Under the pieces are notes generated by a model. It saw only the letters and a program-made list of their open reading frames with translations. It did no database searches and was not told the origin of the DNA. Below, one piece after another: positions 27,229-34,948 of a stretch of 38,138 nt of DNA; the stretch's first letter is position 1; each line of letters opens with the position of its first letter. The stretch covers positions 6,724-44,861 of the IMG/VR virus record IMGVR_UViG_3300037961_003713. The stretch is one strand, 5' to 3'. A program made the position numbers and the translations under genes. The stretch is from a virus.

Positions 27229-28383
27229 ATGAGCGAAGAAAATCATAAAAAAGAAGAGGACGTTGTATCGTACAACTTTGGTGGGGATATAGATATCTCT
27301 TTACCAGAGATACCAATTCCTGCTGCGGCAGAGAAAAAAGAAGTAGCAAAAGATGAATGTGACGTAGCATTTAAATTTGCTTTCATAGGTGCTGGGCAAG
27401 GCGGCTCAAGAATCGCGGAAGCTTTTTATAATCTGGGCTACAGAAAATTATCTGCTATTAATACAGCGCAACAAGATTTAAATACAATTAAACTTGACAA
27501 CAAGTTGTGCATTGGTGACGGCGGTGCTGGTAAAGACCCAGCCAAAGCAGAAAAATTATTCAATGGAAGAAAGGAAGATGTCTTAGACTTCATGAGAGAC
27601 TCTTTCGGTGATGATATTGATAGAATTTTTGTATGCGCTGGTGCTGGCGGGGGTTCTGGTGCTGGAATGTGTGAACCCTTGATTCACGCCGCAGAAGAAC
27701 TTCAGCAGATAGTAAATGCCACCAACAAAAAAGTGGGCTGCATTTTGGCTTTACCCAAACACTCGGAGGGTAAAAGAGTGAATGAGAATGCTCACAACAC
27801 TTTAGTTAAAGTATTAGACTTGGTTGAGAAAGGAACCGTTTCTCCTTTAATTATTTTAGATAATGAAAAAGTTCATCAGCTTTATCCTGGTTTAGCTGTC
27901 AACTCTTTCTGGAGAACCGCTAATTCTAGCACGGCAGGATTATTTCATTTATTTAATTTAACAGCATCAAAAGATAGCAGCTATTCTTCTTTCGATTCTA
28001 ATGATTACAAGCAGTTATTGGATTCAGGCTTGATAGTTTTTGGTGCTTCTCCTGTTCCAGATTGGCAAAACGCTTCCGACATAACTAAAACAGTTAGAGA
28101 CAATCTAAGAAATAATATTCTTTCTGGCGGTGTTGATTTAAGCACGGGCAATTCTGCTGGCGTTGTTATGATCGGAGGAAAAGAAGTTTTAGATAATGTA
28201 CCTCAAGAAAACTTAGATAGAGCTTTTGATCAATTTACGAGAATCTTAGGCCCGCACAGCGTTGTTCATAGAGGTATTTATAGTGGCGACAAACCTACAC
28301 TGACGGTATATACGTTAATTGGCGGGTTGGGCAAGCCAGAAGAAAAAATAGGAGAATTGAAGAAATTAGGAGAACTACAATAA
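27229..28383 (+). CDS. Tubulin/FtsZ-superfamily GTPase
   Basis: A 384-residue protein. After a 45-residue acidic leader come FIGAGQGGSRIAEAF (52-66, T1-like loop) and SAINTAQQDL (75-84, matching the FtsZ AINTD-type T3 segment). GDGGAGKDP (96-104) follows, then the tubulin signature GAGGGSGAG at 138-146 (FtsZ GGGTGTG equivalent). ALPKHSEGKR and LIILDNEKV match FtsZ T5/T6 positions. A T7-like FDSNDYKQLL then leads to GLIVFGASP. Tubulin-like proteins bind GTP and polymerise. It starts 3 nt after the portal stop and is in the head gene cluster, unlike known phage tubulins (PhuZ, TubZ) that I know of. Confidence 0.85.
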   Translation: MSEENHKKEEDVVSYNFGGDIDISLPEIPIPAAAEKKEVAKDECDVAFKFAFIGAGQGGSRIAEAFYNLGYRKLSAINTAQQDLNTIKLDNKLCIGDGGAGKDPAKAEKLFNGRKEDVLDFMRDSFGDDIDRIFVCAGAGGGSGAGMCEPLIHAAEELQQIVNATNKKVGCILALPKHSEGKRVNENAHNTLVKVLDLVEKGTVSPLIILDNEKVHQLYPGLAVNSFWRTANSSTAGLFHLFNLTASKDSSYSSFDSNDYKQLLDSGLIVFGASPVPDWQNASDITKTVRDNLRNNILSGGVDLSTGNSAGVVMIGGKEVLDNVPQENLDRAFDQFTRILGPHSVVHRGIYSGDKPTLTVYTLIGGLGKPEEKIGELKKLGELQ

Positions 28384-28450
28384 GTTAATTAATTAAATAT
28401 TTTTTAGAAATATTGTCGTCTACTTTTAAGTATATAGAAAGGAATAAAAT

Positions 28451-28663
28451 ATGGCTACTAAAAATAATGATGTTAAACCAGGTTGGAAAACCACTGAGTT
28501 CTGGATCACAGTTTGCGTTACTTTGGCTTCTTTAGCTTGGGGTGCTGGTGTGGTAGACCCAGAGGGCAGCACTAATGCTGATAAAATCTTTGGTTTCATT
28601 TGCTCTGCCGCAGCGGGTTTGGGTTATACCATTTCCAGAGGCTTGGCTAAGAAACAAGGTTAA
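28451..28663 (+). CDS. Holin-like membrane protein, 70 aa
   Basis: A 70-residue protein with a polar N-terminus (KNNDVKPGWKTTEFW) and two membrane segments (about 17-36 and 46-62), ending basic (RGLAKKQG). This GWKTTEFW-plus-two-spans layout is typical of small class II-like phage holins. AAAGGA lies 9 nt before the ATG. It begins a cluster of membrane and lipoprotein genes. The endolysin is 13 kb away. Confidence 0.65.
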   Translation: MATKNNDVKPGWKTTEFWITVCVTLASLAWGAGVVDPEGSTNADKIFGFICSAAAGLGYTISRGLAKKQG

Positions 28664-28669
28664 TCTTTT

Positions 28670-28831
28670 ATGACTTGGTTAACTGCATTGTTTAAGGCAA
28701 TCTTAGATTGGCTTACTGCGGAGGTAAAAAAAGATACCAAAGCAAGCGATGCAGATAAAACACCACAATCTTTAAAAGATAGATGGAAGCAGAGAATACA
28801 AGAACAGGAAAATAAAGTTAATAAGAAATGA
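28670..28831 (+). CDS. Small amphipathic protein, 53 aa
   Basis: A 53-residue protein. The N-terminus is amphipathic (MTWLTALFKAILDWLTAEVKK), and the rest is charged and probably helical (LKDRWKQRIQEQENKVNKK). Only 6 nt separate it from the holin-like gene, and its stop overlaps the lipoprotein start (ATGA). It could be a membrane-associated lysis partner (i-spanin-like), but there is no true membrane span. Confidence 0.6.
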   Translation: MTWLTALFKAILDWLTAEVKKDTKASDADKTPQSLKDRWKQRIQEQENKVNKK

Positions 28832-29037
28832 AAGCTTTACTTCTAATTGGTTCAATCTTTCTTTTGGGCTGCGGCTCTACGAGGGTCGTATTTGTAGACA
28901 CACAGTCGAACTTGGTCCGCATCGGACCAAACGTCGAAGGTAAAGTATACGTCTTAAAAGATGGCGAATGGATACTATCTAAGAATAAGGTAAGATTACC
29001 TGAAGGGTGGTATGCTGGGGGTATTCCGCAGGAATAG
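28828..29037 (+). CDS. Small lipoprotein, 69 aa
   Basis: A 69-residue protein with a signal peptide ending in a lipobox (IFLLGC, Cys15), then a compact beta-rich domain (VVFVDTQSNLVRIGPNVEGKVYVLKDGEW). It would be anchored to the outer leaflet of a membrane. With the holin-like gene and the 53-aa gene it may form a lysis cassette (o-spanin-like), by position only. A terminator follows. Confidence 0.65.
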   Translation: MKALLLIGSIFLLGCGSTRVVFVDTQSNLVRIGPNVEGKVYVLKDGEWILSKNKVRLPEGWYAGGIPQE

Positions 29038-29065
29038 TCTTCCACATTTACCTTCGGCCAACTAA

Positions 29066-29093
29066 GCTCACGGAGAAATCCGTGGGCTTTTTT
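29066..29093 (+). terminator. Rho-independent terminator
   Basis: GCTCACGG (29066-29073) pairs with CCGTGGGC (29080-29087) with one U-G, then T6. Confidence 0.9.
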
Positions 29094-29107
29094 GCTTTTT
29101 AATAGTG

Positions 29108-29113
29108 TATAAT
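29108..29113 (+). promoter_or_regulatory. Likely -10 box TATAAT without clear -35
   Basis: GTGTATAATAT directly after the terminator and upstream of the gene at 29147. No TTGACA at 17 nt. It could depend on the phage sigma-like factor or another activator. Confidence 0.4.
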
Positions 29114-29146
29114 ATATTTACGCAACTTCATAAAGGAAAACTAATT

Positions 29147-29407
29147 ATGAAAGCAAAAGATAAACATAAATTAAAAGTGAGTAATCCGCCCCCAAAATCG
29201 CTTTTTTACGCTAATAAAGCCTCGATTCGGGGAGGTTTAGCTAAAACACGAGACGGAATTGCTATAGCGTTTTTTGTAGTAGCTATGGTGTTTTTTACTA
29301 TATTTTCTATTTTGAGTGTAATTGATAATAAGGACAAAGAGGAAAATGAGAAAAAAACTACTCCAACTCAAAGGTTTAAAGAACTCATTTTCAAACCTTT
29401 TATGTAA
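29147..29407 (+). CDS. Single-span membrane protein, 86 aa
   Basis: An 86-residue protein. The basic N-terminus (residues 1-37) is followed by a membrane span at about 38-58 (GIAIAFFVVAMVFFTIFSIL) and an acidic/basic tail. AAAGGA precedes the ATG. It overlaps the next gene by 62 nt. Function unknown. Confidence 0.65.
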   Translation: MKAKDKHKLKVSNPPPKSLFYANKASIRGGLAKTRDGIAIAFFVVAMVFFTIFSILSVIDNKDKEENEKKTTPTQRFKELIFKPFM

Positions 29408-29714
29408 ATTCAAAAACGAAATTTTTGTATTTGTAATAACTTGCATTATTGCATTTCTCGTTATTGTAATTCAAAACTTGACCGCAAACACTAAGTCTTT
29501 AATGTTAATTAAAGATAATGATTTATTAATGCTTGAAAATTTAAATATGAAAGTTATTAATAGCAGACAAGACGCGCTAATCAAACAACAACAAGAATAC
29601 ATAAACGAACTTGAGAAGCTTAAGAGGGCTGTTCTTGAGGGTAACTATATAAATCATGAAACAAATAAAGATACTAAACAAAGAAACGGCAAAGTGGTGG
29701 GGGAAGGAGCCTGA
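29346..29714 (+). CDS. Membrane-anchored coiled-coil protein, 122 aa
   Basis: A 122-residue protein. Membrane span at about residues 24-46 (EIFVFVITCIIAFLVIVIQNL), then a coiled coil (DNDLLMLENLNMKVINSRQDALIKQQQEYINELEKL, about 55-95). This is the shape of an inner-membrane spanin (Rz-like) but without further support. It overlaps its neighbours on both sides (62 and 59 nt). Confidence 0.6.
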   Translation: MRKKLLQLKGLKNSFSNLLCKFKNEIFVFVITCIIAFLVIVIQNLTANTKSLMLIKDNDLLMLENLNMKVINSRQDALIKQQQEYINELEKLKRAVLEGNYINHETNKDTKQRNGKVVGEGA

Positions 29715-29925
29715 CACAACATGGGCCTTGAAAAAGGGAAATGATTGGTGGCTGCTTCATCCTGAAGTAAAACCACAAAAACAAAAAGAGCCGCGAAAGG
29801 CGAAAGAGACTTTTAGTTTCTCTAAATTTTTAGTAGCCTGTTCCTTGGGCAGTTTTGGCGGTTTGTGTCTGTTTTCTTTTATTTACTTTTTAACCCTGTT
29901 AACGAAAATCTATTATGCCAAATAA
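29656..29925 (+). CDS. Single-span membrane protein, 89 aa
   Basis: An 89-residue protein. The polar, Trp/Lys-rich N-terminal half (NKETAKWWGKEPDTTWALKKGNDWW) is followed by a C-terminal span at about 60-83 (VACSLGSFGGLCLFSFIYFLTLL). Overlaps the genes on both sides. Function unknown. Confidence 0.6.
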   Translation: MKQIKILNKETAKWWGKEPDTTWALKKGNDWWLLHPEVKPQKQKEPRKAKETFSFSKFLVACSLGSFGGLCLFSFIYFLTLLTKIYYAK

Positions 29926-30424
29926 AGCTTTATTACTTTGTTTGCTAGTCTCATTTTGTCTTATTAACATAAGCTGCTCTATTTTAAATCCAGAGTGGGT
30001 TGAAAAAGACGCAGAAGGTTACTACGTAAGGCACTATAGCTCTTGTGGCCCAAAAGCTTTACACAAAGCGTTTGAAGTCTTGGATTTACATTTATCGCAA
30101 AAACAAATATCTAGAGACATCCAAGATACAGGCAACGTTATAAGAACCTTGTCGGCTTCACTAATACATCATAGAACCGTATGGATGTCATTACCTAGCG
30201 AAATAAAGCAAGTGGCTGAAAAATATAATTTTAATATATTAGAAGTCAGCGAGCTAAAAGATTTAGATAAAAAAATAGATGTAGCCATTGTACTGATCTC
30301 TGGAAGATATCACAAGGGAGAATTACATTGGCTGTGCTTTCCTGCGGATATAAATATAACTAAATATTTTGGAGACAAAACAAAAATACATAAAATCTTT
30401 CTTCTGCAAAAAAAAGTTGACTAA
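29915..30424 (+). CDS. Lipoprotein with C39-like cysteine peptidase domain
   Basis: A 169-residue protein. Signal peptide with lipobox at C21 (INISC). Then a papain-like C39-type pattern: catalytic Cys C44 in SSCGPKALHKAFEVLD and catalytic-type His H138 in GELHWLCFPADINITKYF. C39 domains cut leader peptides after double Gly or act as bacteriocin-type processing proteases; here it would be on the outer side of the membrane. It overlaps the previous gene by 11 nt. The role in phage is unknown (superinfection exclusion or lysis control are guesses). Confidence 0.65.
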   Translation: MPNKALLLCLLVSFCLINISCSILNPEWVEKDAEGYYVRHYSSCGPKALHKAFEVLDLHLSQKQISRDIQDTGNVIRTLSASLIHHRTVWMSLPSEIKQVAEKYNFNILEVSELKDLDKKIDVAIVLISGRYHKGELHWLCFPADINITKYFGDKTKIHKIFLLQKKVD

Positions 30425-30445
30425 CATCCAAAACCATGCTAGTAT
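30417..30445 (+). promoter_or_regulatory. Promoter for the gene at 30457
   Basis: TTGACT at 30417-30422, overlapping the previous stop, 17-nt spacer ending TGC, TAGTAT at 30440-30445; ATG 11 nt downstream. Confidence 0.75.
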
Positions 30446-30456
30446 ATACTTGTACT

Positions 30457-30678
30457 ATGAAAAGAAACATGGTTAAACTAGTTATAATTAGTGCGTTTAT
30501 CGCCGTTTTTTCGGTTGGATGCGCTTTTTCTCAAAAACTTCCATCCGTAACTTTGGGTGGAGCAGCTAACAAGGAGTCGGTTCTAGATGCCTCGGCTGGA
30601 AAGTCTGGAGTATCAGTAACAGCACCTCTTGTTAATGTTGACGTACCCTTCCCCACGTTGAAGGGAACTGAAGAATAA
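30457..30678 (+). CDS. Small lipoprotein or secreted protein, 73 aa
   Basis: A 73-residue protein with a hydrophobic signal (LVIISAFIAVFSVGC, lipobox Cys about 23), then a Gly/Ser/Val-rich mature part (SVTLGGAANKESVLD). A longer frame from 30436 crosses the promoter. Single-gene unit with its own promoter and strong terminator. Function unknown. Confidence 0.65.
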   Translation: MKRNMVKLVIISAFIAVFSVGCAFSQKLPSVTLGGAANKESVLDASAGKSGVSVTAPLVNVDVPFPTLKGTEE

Positions 30679-30703
30679 ATTAAATAACATTCAGTAAATC
30701 CAC

Positions 30704-30732
30704 CCCGCACTACTACAGTGCGGGTTTTTTTT
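30704..30732 (+). terminator. Rho-independent terminator
   Basis: CCCGCACT (30704-30711) pairs with AGTGCGGG (30717-30724), loop ACTAC, then T8. Confidence 0.95.
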
Positions 30733-30770
30733 GTAAAAAGTAGTTTTTAAAGTGTATATTATTGTAGAGT

Positions 30771-31241
30771 ATGCCCAAAGACTCAGAATATAACGAAGAT
30801 TGTGCTATTGCCTTTTCAGGGGCATTAGTTTCTTTATTTAAAAATAAAATGAGACGACACAACAAAGAAAACTCTAGTTGTAAAGTCTCTTTAACAGAAT
30901 TAAAAGATGTTTTTATAAACGCAGCCGCCTCTTACAATTACGCAGGGTATACTCGAACACACTGGGCATTAGCTCGTGTTAATACTTACCTCGGCGTAAA
31001 AAAGGGCGAACAACCAAAAGTAGTAACTAATTATGAACAAACTTCTTTAGGCGGTTTCGTTTTTGAAGCTAAAGTGATTCAAAAGAGGGAATATGACATT
31101 TCTTCTGATTGGGTGCCTTCTACAAAAGATTTTAGTTTAGCTAAGTTAGAAATAGAAGAAAACAAATTAAATTATAAATTTTCTGATATAAGCGAATTAT
31201 ATCTGGAAGATTACAAACCACTAAAAATTAACAATTATTAA
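30771..31241 (+). CDS. Hypothetical protein, 156 aa
   Basis: A 156-residue protein with a helical, charged N-terminal half (FSGALVSLFKNKMRRHNKENSS..., AAASYNYAGYTRTHWALARVNTYLG). Its position just before the head genes suggests a structural or assembly role, but no family is recognised. GTGTATATTATTG upstream is a possible -10 region. Confidence 0.65.
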   Translation: MPKDSEYNEDCAIAFSGALVSLFKNKMRRHNKENSSCKVSLTELKDVFINAAASYNYAGYTRTHWALARVNTYLGVKKGEQPKVVTNYEQTSLGGFVFEAKVIQKREYDISSDWVPSTKDFSLAKLEIEENKLNYKFSDISELYLEDYKPLKINNY

Positions 31242-31252
31242 GGAGATTAAAA

Positions 31253-31549
31253 ATGGGATTAGGAAGAATTTATAGCTTACCTGTCGAGGGCCGCTCAATC
31301 GCAAACGAAAGCGGAACAGGTCTATTGGTTGCGGCGCCAGGATCAGGCAAGAAAATATTAATAACAGACATTATAACAAGAGGTGACACCATTATCTCAA
31401 CGGCTTCTGGCGGCGGCGGAACCGTTATAGCTTATTTGGGTGAAAACTCTGTTTGTAACTTCACCTCACCAATTAGCGTTCCTGAAAACAGTGATGTTTA
31501 TTCAAACGCTGATTTTGTCACGCTGGTATATCATATAGTAAGCGTATAA
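31253..31549 (+). CDS. Small beta-rich structural-type protein, 98 aa
   Basis: A 98-residue Gly/Ser/Ile-rich protein (GTGLLVAAPGSGKKILITDIITRGDTIISTASGGGG...), all-beta in appearance like small decoration or tip proteins. The AAPGSGKK stretch resembles a P-loop, but the rest lacks ATPase features, so it is not called an ATPase. AAGGAG precedes the start. Confidence 0.6.
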   Translation: MGLGRIYSLPVEGRSIANESGTGLLVAAPGSGKKILITDIITRGDTIISTASGGGGTVIAYLGENSVCNFTSPISVPENSDVYSNADFVTLVYHIVSV

Positions 31550-31567
31550 TTTATATAGGAATAAATC

Positions 31568-33169
31568 ATGAAAGAATTCAAGAATACAACAATTTTTAGT
31601 TCAAAGATTAAGCCTTTGGTATCTGAAGAAAAAGATCAATATCTAGCTATGGCTAGTTTGATGGATGTGGCTGATTTTATACCAGACATAGACACCGAAA
31701 AGAATATTGACTTACTGCCGATTGCTTTTAATGCTTTTGTTGCTAATAGAGTTAATAAAAATGACGACGTTCTGGATGGCGAGACTGCCGTTTTGATCGC
31801 TGAAAATTTTATAAACAAACCAATCAATATTGAGCATGATCGCCACAAGGTTATCGGTACTATTTTGAATGTTGGATTCAGCGAATTCGGAACTGATAAA
31901 TCTTTAGCTGCTAGTGATATCAAAAACATAGATGGCCCTTTCAACGTCACCTTGGGGGGCGTGTTATGGAGGGTTGTGAATAACTCGCTTACCGACATGA
32001 TCGAGGAAGCTAGTGATCCAACTAGTCCATTTTATCAAAAAATATCAGCAAGCTGGGAGTTAGGCTTTGATGACTATCAACTGGTTCTTTTGCCAGATGG
32101 AAAGAAAAACATAGAAGACGCCGAAATCCTAACGGACGAAGAGGAAATAGGCGAAGCCAAAGCTAATTTAAGGTCTTTAGGCGGCACGGGAGAATACAAA
32201 GATAAGAAAATATACAGAAAAACAGTAGGAAACGTAGTTCCTTTGGGGATTGGTCTTACTGAAAACCCAGCCGCAGATGTGGTTGGAGTCGCCACAGAAT
32301 CTTCCAATAAAGATAAAGAAAATCTTTTTGAAGAAAAAGAAGAAAAAATAGAAAAAGCTCAAGAAGAAGGTATTATTACTGAAAACCGAGTTTTTGAAAA
32401 AAATAGTTCACATGTTCAGGAAACTGATGTAATTGAAAATAAGGATAGTGTTATGGAAATTAAAAGCATTAACGACATTAACGAGGAAACTCTCAAAGAG
32501 GTTTCTGCTTCGTCTGTTACTGAGTTCATTCAAAGCGAGCTAGAGAAGGCTTCCGAAGAGTTCGCCGCTGAAAAAGTGGCCCTCGAAGATGCCGTGAAGG
32601 CCGAATCTGAAAAGAACGAAGCTTTACAGACTGAGCACAACGCTGTTAAAGAGGAACTTGACAAGCTCAAGGCAAATCTTGAACAGTTAGAAGCTGAGAA
32701 AATTGAGAGGGATAGAATTGAAACATTTAACGAGCGTATGTCCACTTTGGATGATCAATATGTTCTCAGCGATGCTGAACGTGAATTGATTGCTTCTGAA
32801 ATCAAGGATATGGGTGAGGAAGATTTTTCTGCATATGCAACCAAGCTTGAAGTCTTTTTGAAAGACAAAAGCAAAGAAGCTATTGCAGAGAAAGAGGCCG
32901 CTGCTTCGGAAGAGGTGGTAGCCGAAACGACTGAAGTTGTGGAAGAGACTGTGGCATCTGAAGAGGTGAAAGCCGAAGAAGTTACAGAGGAAGCCGCTGC
33001 CGAAGTGCAAGAGGAAACAGCCTCTGAAGAGGAAGTGATCGAGGAAGCTATTGACCAAGCTGAACAAGTTGAAGCTGGTATTCCTGTTACTGCCCCTGCT
33101 GAAGAGCCTACTGTTCAAGATAAATATAAAGATGCCTTCAGCATCGATAATTTTGACATTAAACTATAA
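31568..33169 (+). CDS. Prohead protease fused to scaffold
   Basis: A 533-residue protein. The N-terminal 230 residues look like a prohead serine protease of the herpesvirus-assemblin-like fold, with His H90 in INIEHDRHKVIG and the Ser in KISASWELGF (S160/S162). The rest is a long Glu/Ala coiled coil (about 295-500), as in scaffolds, ending in a conserved-looking KDAFSIDNFDIKL. A start codon at 32453 (residue 296), preceded by AAGGA, could produce a separate scaffold protein as in lambda C/Nu3. The role is to build and then digest the capsid scaffold. Order before decoration-like and major capsid genes is classic. Confidence 0.8.
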   Translation: MKEFKNTTIFSSKIKPLVSEEKDQYLAMASLMDVADFIPDIDTEKNIDLLPIAFNAFVANRVNKNDDVLDGETAVLIAENFINKPINIEHDRHKVIGTILNVGFSEFGTDKSLAASDIKNIDGPFNVTLGGVLWRVVNNSLTDMIEEASDPTSPFYQKISASWELGFDDYQLVLLPDGKKNIEDAEILTDEEEIGEAKANLRSLGGTGEYKDKKIYRKTVGNVVPLGIGLTENPAADVVGVATESSNKDKENLFEEKEEKIEKAQEEGIITENRVFEKNSSHVQETDVIENKDSVMEIKSINDINEETLKEVSASSVTEFIQSELEKASEEFAAEKVALEDAVKAESEKNEALQTEHNAVKEELDKLKANLEQLEAEKIERDRIETFNERMSTLDDQYVLSDAERELIASEIKDMGEEDFSAYATKLEVFLKDKSKEAIAEKEAAASEEVVAETTEVVEETVASEEVKAEEVTEEAAAEVQEETASEEEVIEEAIDQAEQVEAGIPVTAPAEEPTVQDKYKDAFSIDNFDIKL

Positions 33170-33193
33170 TAATTAATCAGAAAGAAATAAATT

Positions 33194-33742
33194 ATGGCAA
33201 CAACATTATTACCATTCAGAGATTATGACGAGCATGATGTAATCAATTTATTTGGGTTGCAAAGCTCTGCTACATTACCTGTTACCAAAGGTCACATGGT
33301 AAAGATCACAACGGGTTGGAAAAACACCGATGAGATTTCTTTACTTGGCGATGCTGGTAACAATTTCACCAACACAGTTTCCGAGCGTTACGGAGTAGTG
33401 GCTAGAGTCGGTTTGGCCGACGCTAACGATACCGACGTTTTGGGTATGCTTCTTCACGACGTTAAAGAAACTGATGAAAACGGAGAGAAACTTCTCTTTA
33501 ATCCTCGCAAAGCTGCGGAGATGGAAATTGCTCTCAGCGGTCAAGCCGTTCCTGTGTTAACTAGAGGCATTGTTTTATACAGTGGTTCTCAACTTACTAC
33601 AGACGATCCTGCTGCTGGTGCTGTTCTTTACTCCGACGCAAACGGCGAACTTACTACCAGTAATGGTGGCGGTGACGCAGTTGGCGTTGCTCTTGGAGCT
33701 AAAGATGACAACAATCACGTTTTAGTGAGAATTAATCTGTAA
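33194..33742 (+). CDS. Head decoration-like or capsid-adjacent protein, 182 aa
   Basis: A 182-residue Gly/Ala/Asp-rich beta protein (GHMVKITTGWKNTDEISLLGDAGNN..., then VPVLTRGIVLYSGSQLTTDDPAAGAVLYS). Composition and position between scaffold and capsid genes fit a decoration (head-stabilising) protein. The late part resembles a beta-barrel of decoration type. Not confirmed by a family match. Confidence 0.65.
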   Translation: MATTLLPFRDYDEHDVINLFGLQSSATLPVTKGHMVKITTGWKNTDEISLLGDAGNNFTNTVSERYGVVARVGLADANDTDVLGMLLHDVKETDENGEKLLFNPRKAAEMEIALSGQAVPVLTRGIVLYSGSQLTTDDPAAGAVLYSDANGELTTSNGGGDAVGVALGAKDDNNHVLVRINL

Positions 33743-33772
33743 CCTACAACTTAATAAAGGAGAATTATAAAG

Positions 33773-34846
33773 ATGAAATTAAAGTTAAAAAACACTCCAG
33801 AGCAAGTTGAGCTTGTAAAAGCTATGGGTTCTAAGAATCAGGTTGCTGCAAGAGAAGCTCAAGAAGCTTTCGCAGCCTTCCTCGGACCAGTGGTTCGTGA
33901 GGTTCTTTCCCAAGCTGGCACAGCTTCGTCCGTCTATACAGACGCACCTTATGACGAGGATGACAGCCCAAGCTTCCCACTTGACCTATATTACAGCGAC
34001 TCCGACAACCATGTGTCCGTTTGGATGCAAGGCATGGCTGGTGGTCTTCCTTCTAGCCACGTTGAGGGCATGAATGAATTGAAGATTGCTACCTACCGTT
34101 TGGACAGCGCAATCAACATGAATCGCAAGTATGCTCGCAGAGCACGTTTAGACGTGATCAGCAAGGGTATTGAAAGAATGGCGCAGGAAGTTCTTGTGAA
34201 GCAAGAGCGCAATGCTTGGGCCGTTATCATCAAGGCTCTTGTGGATTCCACAACTCACGTTGTCGAGTCTGCTGCTGACGATGTCTTCCAGTTGGACGAC
34301 CTCAACAAGTTAATGACTAAAATGAGCAGACTCAATGAGTCTTTCGCTAACGGTACAACCGATGCTTCTCATGGTCTTACTGACTTGTACATGAGTCCTG
34401 AAATGGTTGAGCAAGTTCGCGGATTTGCTTACCAGCCAATGAATACCCGCAACGGTAAAGTTGGTGGAGGTTCCGACACTTCGACTTCGATTGCCCTTCC
34501 TGACAGTGTGCGTAGCGACGTGTTCAATAACGCTGGTGCTGCATCGATCTACGGTGTTAACATCAACGAAATGAATGAGTTCGGCGCAAGCAAGAAGTAC
34601 AACACACTCTACACATCACTCGGAGCGAGCTTCGCTTCTGGTAAGGGTGAGTTGGTTGTTGGTATCGACAATAGCCGTGGTGCTCTTATTCGTCCTGTGG
34701 CGATTCAGTCTGAAACAGGCGGACAGTTCCAAGCTCTTGCTGATGATCAGTGGAGCGCACGTTCTGACAAGATCGGTTTCTACGGATTCTTGGAAGAGGG
34801 TCGCGTTTGCATCGACAATCGTGCCATCGTTGGTCTCGAAATCTAA
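33773..34846 (+). CDS. Major capsid protein
   Basis: A 357-residue protein. Length, position after scaffold and decoration genes, strong AAAGGAG ribosome site and strongly optimised, GC-leaning codon use (CTC, CGC, AAG, GGT) compared with its AT-rich neighbours all point to the abundant major capsid protein, likely HK97-fold. Segments such as TYRLDSAINMNRKYARRARLDVISKGIERMAQEV and GLTDLYMSPEMVEQVRGFAYQPMN fit capsid E-loop/P-domain layout but no motif is diagnostic. A strong terminator follows. Confidence 0.85.
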   Translation: MKLKLKNTPEQVELVKAMGSKNQVAAREAQEAFAAFLGPVVREVLSQAGTASSVYTDAPYDEDDSPSFPLDLYYSDSDNHVSVWMQGMAGGLPSSHVEGMNELKIATYRLDSAINMNRKYARRARLDVISKGIERMAQEVLVKQERNAWAVIIKALVDSTTHVVESAADDVFQLDDLNKLMTKMSRLNESFANGTTDASHGLTDLYMSPEMVEQVRGFAYQPMNTRNGKVGGGSDTSTSIALPDSVRSDVFNNAGAASIYGVNINEMNEFGASKKYNTLYTSLGASFASGKGELVVGIDNSRGALIRPVAIQSETGGQFQALADDQWSARSDKIGFYGFLEEGRVCIDNRAIVGLEI

Positions 34847-34872
34847 CATCAGATCAATTAAAATTAATCAGA

Positions 34873-34896
34873 CCCCGCCTTCGGGCGGGGTTTTTT
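34873..34896 (+). terminator. Rho-independent terminator after the capsid gene
   Basis: CCCCGCC-TTCG-GGCGGGG tetraloop hairpin then T6. Confidence 0.95.
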
Positions 34897-34898
34897 AT

Positions 34899-34926
34899 TT
34901 GACTTTTTTCATAAAACGTGTATAAT
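34899..34926 (+). promoter_or_regulatory. Promoter for the post-capsid genes
   Basis: TTGACT at 34899-34904, 16-nt spacer, TATAAT at 34921-34926, ATG at 34949. Confidence 0.75.
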
Positions 34927-34948
34927 ATATAACAAAGGATAAAGGATT

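Noticed and set aside
31253-31549. P-loop ATPase from AAPGSGKK
   Set aside because: No Walker B or other ATPase features, 98 residues and beta-rich; position fits a structural protein.
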